A stretch of 64,000 nt of DNA from a virus: the IMG/VR virus record IMGVR_UViG_3300010885_036069, positions 1 through 64,000 of that record; one strand, written 5' to 3'. Within the stretch, counting starts at the first letter, position 1. Each line of letters starts with the position of its first letter. Positions 1 through 7,597 of this stretch are shown one piece after another. The notes below the pieces were generated by a model that was not told the DNA's origin, did not search any database, and saw only the letters and a list, made by a program, of their open reading frames with translations. A program made the position numbers and the translations under genes.

Positions 1-582
1 CGAATCGCTGATGAATGCTCTTCCGAGTGGGTTCTCTGGGAAAACGTCCCTGGCGCTTTCTCCAGCAACAAAGGAGCAGACTTCGCAGAAGTGCTTTACG
101 GACTCACTGGACACCGACCAATTGTTCCCGACAAAGGATGGAAGTCCGGAGGAATCTGCGTTGGACCAAAGCGAGCAGCCGTATGGCGAGTGCTTAACGC
201 TCAGGCTTTCGGAGTCCCCCAGCGGCGCAGGCGTATCTTCGTTGTCGCAGGTCCTAGAACCTTGGGGAGAAAACTTGCAGGAGTTCTGTTTGAGTCAGAA
301 AGCAGCGACAGGGATTCTCCGTCGAGCAGCAAAACGGAACCGAAAGTTACCAGTTCCTCTACGCAGCGCTTTGGAACTTCTAGCGTCGGAGCAGCCACAG
401 ACATAGCGCAATGCCTGACAACGAAGACTGGCTCTCGTAATGATCCCAACACCGAGTCATTCATTGTGGAACCAGAGTGGATTGGCTCGGCTTCACAAGA
501 GGGGGTCGCTGCTCCATTGTTAGTTCCCGGTGGCGGTCCAAGAACAACAGACATTGACGGAGCAACCTGGGTAGTGTATTAA
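1..582 (+). CDS. DNA cytosine-5 methyltransferase, central part (cut at left edge)
   Basis: The reading frame is already open at base 1, so the start and motif I lie outside the window. Near the edge the frame reads WVLWENVPG, the ENV motif VI of C5 cytosine methyltransferases, and then FGVPQRRRRIFVV, motif VIII. After this comes low-complexity target-recognition sequence with a CLTTKTGSRND-type segment common in phage Dcm proteins. The frame ends at TAA 580-582 before motifs IX and X, which sit in the next gene. The enzyme is therefore split, not merely short. It would transfer methyl from SAM to C5 of cytosine in phage DNA. Family assignment is firm; activity of the split form is unknown. 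Confidence 0.88.
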   Translation, partial: RIADECSSEWVLWENVPGAFSSNKGADFAEVLYGLTGHRPIVPDKGWKSGGICVGPKRAAVWRVLNAQAFGVPQRRRRIFVVAGPRTLGRKLAGVLFESESSDRDSPSSSKTEPKVTSSSTQRFGTSSVGAATDIAQCLTTKTGSRNDPNTESFIVEPEWIGSASQEGVAAPLLVPGGGPRTTDIDGATWVVY

Positions 583-587
583 TTGTT

Positions 588-1400
588 ATGCCCGATTCTG
601 AGCAGGATGACAATTTAGAACCTAAGTCTGTGTGGGAAAACCAACAGGCCTATGTTTGGTTGGCTAACTATTCAAACTCCGTTAGTTGCGGTGGAGGGAA
701 ACCCGGTCAGGGTTATGTCGCCGTGCTTCAGGCCATACCGATCACCGAGGACCAAATGACTGAACCAATGGTGTTCCAAGAATCCCAATCCGGAACCTAC
801 CTTCACGCCGAAGCCGGAACACTCCGAGCGGGCAAAGACAACTTTCAGGAAATCATCCACCCGATTGCTTTCAACTGGCAATCGGGTGGTGACTGTCGAC
901 TGAATCCATCCACGGAAGGTACCGATGCGCTCACCGTCAGCCAACTCCCCGCCGTCATGACTCCGAAGCCGTACACGGTTCATGGCGAACACTCCACACC
1001 GATGAGCGGTAACGGAAACGCCGCTGTTGCATTTGAAACGGATACTGCTAGAACGCTTGACACTACAGCTGGCTATGCGAGCAATCAGGGAGGCACCGTA
1101 GTGGGTGACCTTATACACGACGACCAAGAGAGCGCTCTTCTACCCTCGTCAGGTTCGCAAGACCCAGATGCTTCTATAGGGGGAGAGACAGACACTCATA
1201 GGTGGGTAGTAAGGAAACTAACTCCACTTGAATGTGAGCGTCTTATGGGATGGCCTGATGAATACACCATGCGTGGGATTACCGATGATGGTGAAGAGGT
1301 AGTTATCGCAAAGACGAGCCGCTACAAGATTTGTGGCAACGGAATCGTTTCTCCTATCACTGAATGGATCGGATCACGAATTATGGATGTCATGTCATGA
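588..1400 (+). CDS. C5 methyltransferase C-terminal part: target recognition plus motifs IX-X
   Basis: 270 aa, starting 5 bases after the upstream stop and in another frame. The N-terminal 180 residues contain the segments GGGKPGQGY and TARTLDTTAGYASNQGG, typical of variable target-recognition regions in phage Dcm-like enzymes. The C-terminus carries motif IX (RKLTPLECERLMGWPD) and motif X (GNGIVSPITEW). It has no SAM-binding or catalytic motif, so it can only act with the preceding protein or one like it. It may be a natural two-subunit enzyme, or the product of a frame break followed by a new start. The ATGA overlap with the next gene indicates translational coupling. Confidence 0.8.
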   Translation: MPDSEQDDNLEPKSVWENQQAYVWLANYSNSVSCGGGKPGQGYVAVLQAIPITEDQMTEPMVFQESQSGTYLHAEAGTLRAGKDNFQEIIHPIAFNWQSGGDCRLNPSTEGTDALTVSQLPAVMTPKPYTVHGEHSTPMSGNGNAAVAFETDTARTLDTTAGYASNQGGTVVGDLIHDDQESALLPSSGSQDPDASIGGETDTHRWVVRKLTPLECERLMGWPDEYTMRGITDDGEEVVIAKTSRYKICGNGIVSPITEWIGSRIMDVMS

Positions 1401-1693
1401 CCGAAAGTTTTGATGAGTACAACTTCCGACTAGGCGGCGAAATCCATCATTCCCTAAGGGCAGGGACACCACAGTCCAATGGAGTCTTAGTCAAGGGCAA
1501 GGTACGCCGACTAACGCCGTTGGAGTGCGAGAGGCTCATGGGGTGGCCGGATGCCTACACGCTCAATGGTGTTGATGACAACGGTGTAGAGGTGACCCTC
1601 AAGAAGGGCGACCGTTATCGAATCTGCGGTAATGGCATTGTCGCACCAGTGACTGAGTGGATTGCCAATCGGATCAATGCGGTGATGTCATGA
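1397..1693 (+). CDS. Duplicated C5 methyltransferase C-terminus (motifs IX-X only)
   Basis: 98 aa. Residues from about 36 onward repeat the end of the preceding gene: RRLTPLECERLMGWPDAY and GNGIVAPVTEW. The two copies differ at many positions, so this is an old tandem duplication. The first 35 residues are unrelated. There is no catalytic motif. It could be an exchangeable specificity or folding partner for the split enzyme, or a decaying remnant; the intact frame and ATGA overlaps on both sides favour expression. The start at 1397 was chosen over an upstream in-frame ATG at 1364 because of the overlap. Confidence 0.72.
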   Translation: MTESFDEYNFRLGGEIHHSLRAGTPQSNGVLVKGKVRRLTPLECERLMGWPDAYTLNGVDDNGVEVTLKKGDRYRICGNGIVAPVTEWIANRINAVMS

Positions 1694-2163
1694 AGGAAAC
1701 CGAATGGTGGGAAGAGTTAGCAACTGGGGACTTCACAGAGTTCACTGCTAGATGGGTACGACATCATGTGTGTGGCGATGAATGCGCCGATGGATGTGTA
1801 CGAAATGATCTCGCGACCAAACAGGGTGAAAAGCGTGGTCGTAGTGATATGCATTCATCAAGCATGCAGAAAGCGCCTGACCGTAAATGGATGGAGAACG
1901 CACGCTGTGCAGGCATGACCCACAAGATGTTCCCACGGGAGCATAAAGACATCACCTACATCCAAGAGGCACGACTAATCTGCGGTGACTGCGGAGTCCG
2001 AGAGGAATGCCTGGAGTATGCGCTATCGTTTCCCTCAGGAGATATGCATGGCGTATGGGCAGGACTGACACCCCGCCAATTGGCCACAGAGCAACGCAAG
2101 CAGAAGATTCGCCCGACCGTGCCTACCCTGGCGCAGATGTGGTCGGACCTAACTCGGGGGTAA
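1690..2163 (+). CDS. WhiB-like Fe-S transcription factor
   Basis: 157 aa. Residues 64-130 form a WhiB domain: Cys73, then CGDC (Cys98, Cys101) and Cys107 to hold a 4Fe-4S cluster, followed by GVWAGLT, the G[VI]WGG-type turn that contacts sigma-A. An N-terminal extension of about 60 residues carries three further cysteines (28, 32, 36), unusual for the family. WhiB proteins occur only in actinobacteria and their phages and modulate sigma-A promoters. The ATG overlaps the upstream stop, so it is co-expressed with the methyltransferase pieces. Confidence 0.88.
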   Translation: MKETEWWEELATGDFTEFTARWVRHHVCGDECADGCVRNDLATKQGEKRGRSDMHSSSMQKAPDRKWMENARCAGMTHKMFPREHKDITYIQEARLICGDCGVREECLEYALSFPSGDMHGVWAGLTPRQLATEQRKQKIRPTVPTLAQMWSDLTRG

Positions 2164-2165
2164 CC

Positions 2166-2330
2166 GTGGGCAAACATGCTAAGTGTGATGACATCATCGA
2201 CTTCTGGATCCGCAAGTATGAATCCGAGGCCGACATCGTGGAAGCTCTTGAGGACGCTCTCCGGAATCGCAATGCAGTCATCGACGAACTCCGAGCTGAA
2301 GTGCAGCGCTTGAGCCGCCAGTCACCATAG
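2166..2330 (+). CDS. Small hypothetical protein, coiled-coil-like
   Basis: 54 aa starting at GTG 2166, preceded by GGGGG three to ten bases upstream and only 2 bases after the WhiB stop. An in-frame ATG at 2007 would overlap WhiB by 157 bases and was rejected. Residues 15-54 are charged and heptad-like (EADIVEALEDALRNRNAV), predicting a short coiled coil. No family recognised. Confidence 0.55.
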   Translation: MGKHAKCDDIIDFWIRKYESEADIVEALEDALRNRNAVIDELRAEVQRLSRQSP

Positions 2331-2375
2331 TACCATCACCGTTGATGCAGGCATGATGCCTGCGCGGATTGAGAC

Positions 2376-2404
2376 TTGACATCGCCTCACCGTTAGGCTA
2401 CCGT
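2376..2404 (+). promoter_or_regulatory. Sigma-70-like promoter
   Basis: TTGACA (2376-2381), 17-base gap, TACCGT (2399-2404). A GTG lies 7 bases after the -10, the spacing seen at several other starts here. No rightward gene follows before the leftward genes at 2526, so its product would be a short RNA. Confidence 0.5.
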
Positions 2405-2411
2405 TCTCTCC

Positions 2412-2456
2412 GTGACAGTAGCGGCTTCGGTCGTTGCTTGGGTCCGATGGGGTTGA
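2412..2456 (+). CDS. Possible leaderless leader peptide (14 codons)
   Basis: GTG start 7 bases after a TTGACA-17-TACCGT promoter, 14 codons (MTVAASVVAWVRWG), stop TGA. The stop overlaps one arm of an inverted repeat, GAGCTG (2455-2460) with CAGCTC (2478-2483). The layout resembles an attenuator, but nothing rightward follows, so it may simply be a small RNA. Low confidence. Confidence 0.25.
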   Translation: MTVAASVVAWVRWG

Positions 2457-2525
2457 GCTGAAGTGTCCCCCCTCTACAGCTCGATCTCATTGGCCCTTCA
2501 TTTGCCCTGAGAGCGATTCGCAGCT

Positions 2526-2867
2526 CTAAGACAGCCGAATCCCGCATGCGTCGCACCATCGACTCCCACCGAAGTCTGAAGCAGAGCCTTCACCTTCGCA
2601 AGGCCAGGGCTTACCGCATGGCCCAATCGTTGTCTTTCCCTCTAGGTAATCTTTGATAACCATTTCAGAAGTGACTACTGGGGATAGAGGAGCAGGGGCA
2701 TTAAGTCCACCAACGAGGATGGATTTCAGCGCCGTCAGCACCCATGCGTTTACGCTCATGCCTTCCGCTTCGGCAGCCTGGGTCACGTCGTTCTTCAGCG
2801 AGCCTGGCAGCCGTACCGTCAGTTGTGCTGGGCGGTCCGGATTGTGCCGTACCACATGAGCGGGCAT
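2526..2867 (-). CDS. Ribbon-helix-helix protein with C-terminal zinc-ribbon-like part
   Basis: 113 aa. Residues 15-50 (QLTVRLPGSLKNDVTQAAEAEG, then SVNAWVLTAL) match the CopG/Arc-type ribbon-helix-helix: a beta strand that reads DNA followed by two helices. The C-terminus has four cysteines in two pairs (GPCGKPWPC and WCDACG), a likely zinc site. Such proteins repress by binding tandem operators as dimers. It lies 4 bases after the upstream regulator and is probably co-transcribed with it from the divergent promoter region at 3.05-3.1 kb. Confidence 0.7.
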   Translation of the reverse strand: MPAHVVRHNPDRPAQLTVRLPGSLKNDVTQAAEAEGMSVNAWVLTALKSILVGGLNAPAPLSPVVTSEMVIKDYLEGKTTIGPCGKPWPCEGEGSASDFGGSRWCDACGIRLS

Positions 2868-2871
2868 GAGA

Positions 2872-3048
2872 TCAGAGATTGCCCTCAGAGTCGCGCAGCA
2901 CCAGCGAGGTCAGATACTCGGTAACCGTCAGGTCCGTGGCCTCTGCTTGGTCGATTAATAGATTTTTGATGTGTGCCTCAAGCCGGATCGTCAGCGTTGA
3001 CGGTTGATTGCCGTTAGGCCGGCGAGGAGGTCGTCCTGGTTTTCCCAT
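2872..3048 (-). CDS. Small ribbon-helix-helix regulator
   Basis: 58 aa from the ATG at 3048. A basic, proline-rich N-terminus (GKPGRPPRRP) leads into STLTIRLEAHIKNLLIDQ and LTVTEYLTSLV, a ribbon-helix-helix. The ATG at 3048 was preferred over 3081 because TATACT ends 7 bases upstream of it, giving a leaderless mRNA. The intergenic DNA next to it has repeats suited to autoregulation. Confidence 0.65.
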   Translation of the reverse strand: MGKPGRPPRRPNGNQPSTLTIRLEAHIKNLLIDQAEATDLTVTEYLTSLVLRDSEGNL

Positions 3049-3109
3049 GAATAGAAGTATAGCCGGTATCCGTATTGACATGCTACTCGCCTGGGAGTAG
3101 TATCCGTAT
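3049..3109. promoter_or_regulatory. Divergent leaderless promoters with operator-like repeats
   Basis: Rightward: TTGACA (3075-3080), 17 bases, TAGTAT (3098-3103), then 6 bases to ATG 3110. Leftward: TATACT (3061-3056), then 7 bases to ATG 3048. Between the rightward -35 and -10 lies a perfect inverted repeat, CTACTC and GAGTAG (3083-3100), and GTATCCGTAT occurs twice, before and after it. This is what an operator for the adjacent ribbon-helix-helix protein would look like. Confidence 0.65.
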
Positions 3110-3274
3110 ATGCTTAATTACGAACGTGAGGTGCCTGATCCTCCATATGAGTTTCATCCACATGACGAATACATCCCTGATCCAGAACTCCCAGAACCGG
3201 CGCTCGCCGTGGAACCGGAGTGGCTGAACCAGGAACGGCTCACCGCTCTTGAGTGGATTGCCATAAATAACTAG
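3110..3274 (+). CDS. Small acidic protein, leaderless
   Basis: 54 aa (begins MLNYEREVPDPPYEF). Acidic, with repeated proline-glutamate pairs (PDPELPEPALAVEPEW) and a final helix. It has no ribosome binding site, but the start codon lies 6 bases after a near-consensus TTGACA-17-TAGTAT promoter, so the mRNA should be leaderless. It is divergent from the ribbon-helix-helix genes. No family recognised; an acidic partner or antirepressor is only a guess. Confidence 0.55.
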   Translation: MLNYEREVPDPPYEFHPHDEYIPDPELPEPALAVEPEWLNQERLTALEWIAINN

Positions 3275-3477
3275 GAGCTAGCCCTCACCTTTCTAGGGTG
3301 AAGGGGATCCTGCGTCGCCAGCGGCACTCATGACCCCTGGAGTCCGGCGTTAACGGACCATCGAGCGCGAGTTTAATGTTTCCCTCGCGAATACCGACCC
3401 GAAGGATCCCCGCTCCTGGGCGGGCAGCCCCGCTGTGAATAAGTGCGCGCGCCTGTGGATAACTAGGGCGGGACTCC
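3275..3477. other. Non-coding gap with hairpins
   Basis: No convincing gene. After the small acidic gene comes a CCCTCACC...GGGTGAAGGGG hairpin (about 3282-3306), a possible weak terminator without a T-run. The right half holds a copy of the GC-arm repeat (3426-3475) with a TGTGGATAA box inside. Confidence 0.4.
3426..3475. repeat. GC-arm inverted repeat, copy 1
   Basis: AGCCCCGC (3426-3433) and GCGGGACT (3468-3475) flank a spacer with GAATAAG and a DnaA-box-like TGTGGATAA. It lies just after the stop of the leftward gene ending at 3478. This is the first of about sixteen copies. Confidence 0.6.
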
Positions 3478-3870
3478 CTACCCTTTGTAGGCTCCAGGGA
3501 AAGCGTTGACTGGCCTCACCTGGATAAAGTTCGCTGGGTCTTCAAGCCAGCCGCTCTTATCGCGCAGAGACTTCCCGCACTTCATGCAGGTTTCTGCCCA
3601 GGGATACCACCGTCGAGATGTTGCGGGGTGTGGGCAGTCGAGTAATTCTTTAGCCGCTGTGTCAGCCGCTGACCGAACGAACTCCGCCATTGAAACGCCC
3701 ATCTTCGCTGCGGAGTCTTTCCACCGCTGGTGACTTTCTGGTGATGTTCGAATAAGCACCTGGTTAGAACCTTCCCCAGGAGCGGCGCCAGTGCTACGCC
3801 GTCGAGTCGGTTTGATGTCAGCCGCTACGATTTCCATCGCTTCTTCCAAGCCATCTTCGTGGTCAGTCAT
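3478..3870 (-). CDS. Ribbon-helix-helix protein with zinc-ribbon tail
   Basis: 130 aa. Residues 37-75 (NQVLIRTSPESHQRWKDSAAK, SMAEFVRSAADTAA) match a ribbon-helix-helix. CPHP and CMKCGKSLRDKSGW form a probable zinc ribbon. The architecture repeats that of the gene at 2526-2867, suggesting paralogy. Its start abuts the stop of the upstream HTH gene, so it is the last gene of the replication operon. Confidence 0.62.
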   Translation of the reverse strand: MTDHEDGLEEAMEIVAADIKPTRRRSTGAAPGEGSNQVLIRTSPESHQRWKDSAAKMGVSMAEFVRSAADTAAKELLDCPHPATSRRWYPWAETCMKCGKSLRDKSGWLEDPANFIQVRPVNAFPGAYKG

Positions 3871-4499
3871 TAGAACACCTCATCTGGGATAATTACTGCG
3901 TCTTCTGGTTCATCGTCTGGGGCCGCCGGTAATGCTGGGAAATTTCCACCGAGCAGAGCGTGGGTTGTCTCGGCTGGGAGTACACCGGCCATCCCCATAA
4001 GTTCAATAAGTCGCTTGGCTTCGGTTTCTGGATCAAACTCATCCACCGCCGCCGCATGGTCTGAGGCTTCTGCCAGCACGGCGCGCGCTGGGGTGTTCTC
4101 GGCATCACCGACAAAGTTGATGTTCACCGCTTCCATTCCCAAGAGTTTAGCGCGCCGGTCCATAATTGATAGGGCTTGCTGCACCGCTTTGAGATCTGGC
4201 TCAACAACAACTTCGGTACCGTCATCCATCGCGATCTTTCGATGCTGGGTAAGTGGCCATACCGATTGCTGTAGAGAATCAAGCCGCTCGAGCTCCATCC
4301 GAAGAACCTCTGGGTAAGCCATCAGGGCTTCCTGGTTCATTCGAGAGAGTTGCCGTTGAATGGCAAAGTTCACCGCTTTGGTGGAAATGCCAAACCGTCG
4401 AGCGATTTCCTGAACCGCCGTACCGGTCTTCCGCATCTGGAAGATACGGAGATCGCGCTCAGCCAGGAACTCCCGTGTAAGTCCTTCACCGTTGCTCAT
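3870..4499 (-). CDS. HTH protein, terminase-small-subunit-like
   Basis: 209 aa. Residues 16-50 carry a helix-turn-helix (RKTGTAVQEIARRFGISTKA), followed by long helices with the pattern ELERLDSLQQSVWPL, then ALSIMDRRAKLLGME, which is common in actinophage terminase small subunits and related HTH proteins. The C-terminus is acidic and flexible. It overlaps the primase-helicase stop by 4 bases. Because it sits in a replication operon and no large terminase is seen, a replication or regulatory role is equally possible. Confidence 0.55.
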   Translation of the reverse strand: MSNGEGLTREFLAERDLRIFQMRKTGTAVQEIARRFGISTKAVNFAIQRQLSRMNQEALMAYPEVLRMELERLDSLQQSVWPLTQHRKIAMDDGTEVVVEPDLKAVQQALSIMDRRAKLLGMEAVNINFVGDAENTPARAVLAEASDHAAAVDEFDPETEAKRLIELMGMAGVLPAETTHALLGGNFPALPAAPDDEPEDAVIIPDEVF

Positions 4500-6199
4500 G
4501 TCATTGAACTCCTGAAACTGATGACCTCGAATGGCATGATCGTTCCCCTCTTCATCCGAAGTGGGAAGTTCCGTTCATCGCGTGGTTCACGGAACCCCTT
4601 CCATTCGTATTCTTTTTCCATTGTTGTCGGATCCCGAGTGATACCGAAACCGAACTCTGGCCACCGCATCCATACCGCTGAATCCGCTGGCCTCATATCC
4701 CTGCCCGTAAGTGCGTTACCGAGTGGAGCGTGATGCTCCAGCCAGAGTGTTACACCGTAGTTGGCTCTGAGGTAGTCAAAGTAGGTACAGACTTCAGTGA
4801 TCAGGGCCGTAGAGGAACGGTTACCTGGATCTATGTATGACTTATAAATCGGTCCAAGGACGAGAAGTTGAGCGTCAGTCTTTACGATCTGCCGTTCAAG
4901 GAGTTCTCGGTCCTTCGTGTTCAAGATGTTAATGCCGTCTGGCTTGGTGTAGAGATCAGCCTCGCCAGGCCTTTTACCATAGTTGATTCTGAGCGATTCA
5001 ACAAGTTTGCGAGCTTGCCGTCTGATAATCCGTTCAGGGTTTTCAAGATCAACAAACAATGTTCGGATCGGTGGGATTTCCATGTAAGTGAATGGATGAA
5101 CTCCAGCACCGGCGCAAATTGCAATCTGTCGCGCCAAGGTTGTTTTACCGACACCTTCAGCAGCAACGATGACCACCCGCTCTTGCCGTTCCAGCAAACC
5201 GTCAATTAACCAGTCATATGGATCGGACTTAGTTTCGTTTACGAACTCGCCCCAGTTAATCAGGCGACCAGTCTTTGGCTCGTGCGGGACTTCTTCGGAG
5301 ATTGAGAGGATCTTCCTGGCTGCCGCCAGTCTTTCCTCAAGAGTTCCTGGTTTATCAAGAAGGCTCTGGAGGTTTGAAAGAACTGGGACAAATGGATCTG
5401 GTTCTCGAACTTCATCTTCCACCAGTTCAGAAATGTCACCGCCGGCCTTTAAAAGATCGGACACATCCTTATGCGGTTCTGGTGCATGCTTGATCTTCAC
5501 CGTGCAACCAACCGCAACAAGCTCAGTGGCTACATAATCAGCATGAATGCGACCCGGCTCATCATTATCAGCGATAATGGCAATGCGCGCGCCTTGAAGA
5601 GCTGCCGTGTGATTCGGTTTCCATTTTGAACCTTGACCGTTGTCAGCACCTTGAGGGTTGCATGTCGCCGTAAGACCCTTGGCGATCAGCGAGTCCGCAT
5701 CCTTTTCTCCCTCAACAATGAACACCGGCCTACCGTTTGCCACCGCATCAAGTACCGCCGGTAAGTTGTAGAGCGGTTTTTCTGAAAGATGCGTCGTTGA
5801 ATACTTCCAGCCGCTTCCTTCTTTTACTCTCTGGCGAAATTCTTTTCGACCGTCCGGTAAAGCGAAGCGAAGTACCTGGAATACCAGTTCACCGTCACCG
5901 TCGTAATAACCGTAAGTATTTGTAAGTTCTCCGTCCACAAACTCGCTTTTCTTTTCCTGGTACGGATGCAAGTCTCGCACCGTAAGTTCAATGGATTCAC
6001 AGATTTCATCGAGTGAACAAGCACTTCCGCCTCGATGACACTTCGCTAAAACTCGACCGTCGCGTCCTTCAACCACACTAAGTGATGGAGATTTGTCATC
6101 ATCTCGGCAAGGACACTGAGCAACCCAACCGTCACCGGAACGCCGTACACCGTTGAGCCGATCAAGGAAGTTCGTCATCGTCGGTGATGTAGCCGTCAC
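4496..6199 (-). CDS. Bifunctional primase-helicase (zinc finger, TOPRIM, RecA-like ATPase)
   Basis: 567 aa from a GTG at 6199 that overlaps the upstream stop (GTGA). Domains in order: CHC2-like zinc finger (Cys29, Cys31, Cys54, Cys61); TOPRIM primase core near residues 155-215 (FIVEGEKDADSL, then IIADNDEPG); RecA-type ATPase with Walker A AAEGVGKTT near 345 and FVDLEN near 380. This resembles phage and plasmid RepA/primase-helicase fusions that unwind the fork and lay down RNA primers. A helicase-loader-like gene precedes it. An internal ATG (Met8) is an alternative start. Confidence 0.87.
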   Translation of the reverse strand: MTATSPTMTNFLDRLNGVRRSGDGWVAQCPCRDDDKSPSLSVVEGRDGRVLAKCHRGGSACSLDEICESIELTVRDLHPYQEKKSEFVDGELTNTYGYYDGDGELVFQVLRFALPDGRKEFRQRVKEGSGWKYSTTHLSEKPLYNLPAVLDAVANGRPVFIVEGEKDADSLIAKGLTATCNPQGADNGQGSKWKPNHTAALQGARIAIIADNDEPGRIHADYVATELVAVGCTVKIKHAPEPHKDVSDLLKAGGDISELVEDEVREPDPFVPVLSNLQSLLDKPGTLEERLAAARKILSISEEVPHEPKTGRLINWGEFVNETKSDPYDWLIDGLLERQERVVIVAAEGVGKTTLARQIAICAGAGVHPFTYMEIPPIRTLFVDLENPERIIRRQARKLVESLRINYGKRPGEADLYTKPDGINILNTKDRELLERQIVKTDAQLLVLGPIYKSYIDPGNRSSTALITEVCTYFDYLRANYGVTLWLEHHAPLGNALTGRDMRPADSAVWMRWPEFGFGITRDPTTMEKEYEWKGFREPRDERNFPLRMKRGTIMPFEVISFRSSMT

Positions 6200-6663
6200 G
6201 ACAAAACTTCCGGGGCGTCCTCAGGAAGGGCGTATCTTTGGAGTTCATCACGTTGAAGCACCAGCGCCCAAGAGGAAACGAACGCGCGTTTCTCAGGCGT
6301 ACCAGTCTCGCGCATCGCGATTCCGATGAGTTCATCAATTTCTTCATCTCCAGAGCCAGGCGGATCAATCCCCATGGTCACCGCTTCCCACCGTTGGGCC
6401 GCTAAGAACCACGCGCGCTCAGCATCAGGGATTCGTCCAGAACCGTTTGATCGATCAATCGTGGTCCGTCGAATCTCTCCGACCCTAGGCATCCATCGTA
6501 CATTCTCAAGAATGAGTTCGTCAAGTGTCTTCAGAACATCTGGATACTCCAGATCAGCCAGGTAACGCCACCATGTCCGATAAAGCGAAACCTTTCCGCC
6601 ATCGGGACTCCCCCAGTTGGAACACGCCAGATCAACAATCGCCGTAAGCTCAGCCTTCTGCAA
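6196..6663 (-). CDS. Hypothetical replication protein, TTG start
   Basis: 155 aa from TTG 6663, which has AGGAGAAG 6 bases upstream and overlaps the end of the preceding gene. A start at the ATG 6726 would overlap that gene by 77 bases and lacks a better site. The protein is helical with WRYLADLEYPDVLKTLDELI and a later RWEAVTMG stretch. It resembles phage proteins found between helicase loader and primase, but I cannot name a family. The GTGA overlap with the primase-helicase indicates coupling. Confidence 0.62.
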   Translation of the reverse strand: MQKAELTAIVDLACSNWGSPDGGKVSLYRTWWRYLADLEYPDVLKTLDELILENVRWMPRVGEIRRTTIDRSNGSGRIPDAERAWFLAAQRWEAVTMGIDPPGSGDEEIDELIGIAMRETGTPEKRAFVSSWALVLQRDELQRYALPEDAPEVLS

Positions 6664-6985
6664 GGAACTTCTCCTGATCGCTGAGTTCGGTTGCAAAACT
6701 GGCGAACCGTTCAATGTGTTCGGCATCCCGCAGGATCAGTTCAATCGAGTCGTACCGTTTACCGCTCGGATTATCCCCCATATGCCAGGGAGATTTAGCG
6801 CAGCCGTCAATTGCTAAGCGACATCCGTCTTCGCCGTACCAGGAAATTGCTTTAGCAATGAGCTTATTGCGCTTGTCGGTGAGAACTGGCGTCAAGCCCC
6901 GCCCCGTATTTCTGCATGTGGTGAGCCAGTAATCAAATACTCGCTGGACTTTGAGGCTGGTTGCTTCTTGAGAATCTTCCGTCAC
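6650..6985 (-). CDS. Helicase-loader-like replication protein
   Basis: 111 aa. The pattern VFDYWLTTCRN, LTDKRNKLIAKAI, RLAIDGCAKSPWHMG, then YDSIELILRDAEHIERF is characteristic of phage replisome organiser or helicase-loader C-terminal domains. Such proteins load the replicative helicase onto origin DNA. It is the first gene of the leftward operon running to 3478, preceded by GAAAGGTG. Confidence 0.62.
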   Translation of the reverse strand: MTEDSQEATSLKVQRVFDYWLTTCRNTGRGLTPVLTDKRNKLIAKAISWYGEDGCRLAIDGCAKSPWHMGDNPSGKRYDSIELILRDAEHIERFASFATELSDQEKFLAEG

Positions 6986-7136
6986 GCTTCACCTTTCTTC
7001 GTAGTAATCGATCTTAAAGCGATATCGGAGTGATAGCAAACGCGAATATCGCGGGTAGAGCTAAGTGGTATTCCGTTTACGAGGAAAGAGTTGAAGTAAC
7101 AGGAGAACTAATTCTCGGACTCTTATCCTCGTATTG

Positions 7137-7150
7137 GTTTGTGTACAAAC
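7137..7150. promoter_or_regulatory. Operator-like palindrome
   Basis: Perfect palindrome GTTTGTGTACAAAC apart from the central GT. It shares GTNGT...ACNAAC-like halves with the palindrome at 7538-7551. It lies upstream of the leftward replication operon. Confidence 0.35.
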
Positions 7151-7360
7151 AACAAGAGTTAGATTCTTTAGGTAAGTCCAAAGCCCCCCTCCGTTGGTTC
7201 CCCCCAAGAAATCAACAACGGAGTTACCCGGTGCGCGCTTAAGGAGCCTTAAGGAAGAAGGCATAATACTCTGTGAAGTTTGCCCTTGGCCAGGGGTCAC
7301 CGGTTTTTCGGTGGTTAGCCGCGAAGATAGCAGGTCCCGCGCGCATTCGCGCCAACTCCA

Positions 7361-7405
7361 GCAAAGAAAAATAAAAAAGCCCCCAAGGAGCTACCCCGGG
7401 GGCTT
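7361..7405 (-). terminator. Rho-independent terminator for leftward transcripts
   Basis: Read leftward, AAGCCCCC and GGGGGCTT form a stem around a 13-base loop, followed by six T and an AT-rich tail. It would end transcripts coming from the 7.8-9.1 kb genes. Confidence 0.8.
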
Positions 7406-7537
7406 AGTCGTCGCCTCAAGAGCTACTTGAATAATCGACTGGTAACCGTTCCATTCGGCTGATTCACATAGGTCGTTACCGTTAGTACCGTGCGAACTTT
7501 CAGGATGTCGCGACACCCAATGCCACCCTGGCCGTAC

Positions 7538-7551
7538 GTTGTACGTACAAC
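7538..7551. promoter_or_regulatory. Operator-like palindrome
   Basis: Perfect 14-base palindrome GTTGTACGTACAAC in non-coding DNA. A regulator binding site is plausible; no promoter is clear beside it. Confidence 0.35.
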
Positions 7552-7597
7552 CAGACGCTCAGGGCTTAAGGCACTTCACTGGCCCTGACCAGTTGAT

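Noticed and set aside
575-590. Calling the split methyltransferase a simple sequencing error
   Set aside because: Cannot be decided from sequence alone; the second gene has a clean start 5 bases on, and the third gene shows that C-terminal parts stand alone here.
2526-3870. Toxin-antitoxin pair from the ribbon-helix-helix genes
   Set aside because: No adjacent toxin-like protein; all neighbours are regulators or small acidic proteins.
7030-7242. 70-codon rightward ORF
   Set aside because: No ribosome site or promoter match, runs through an inverted repeat, and ends in low-complexity sequence.
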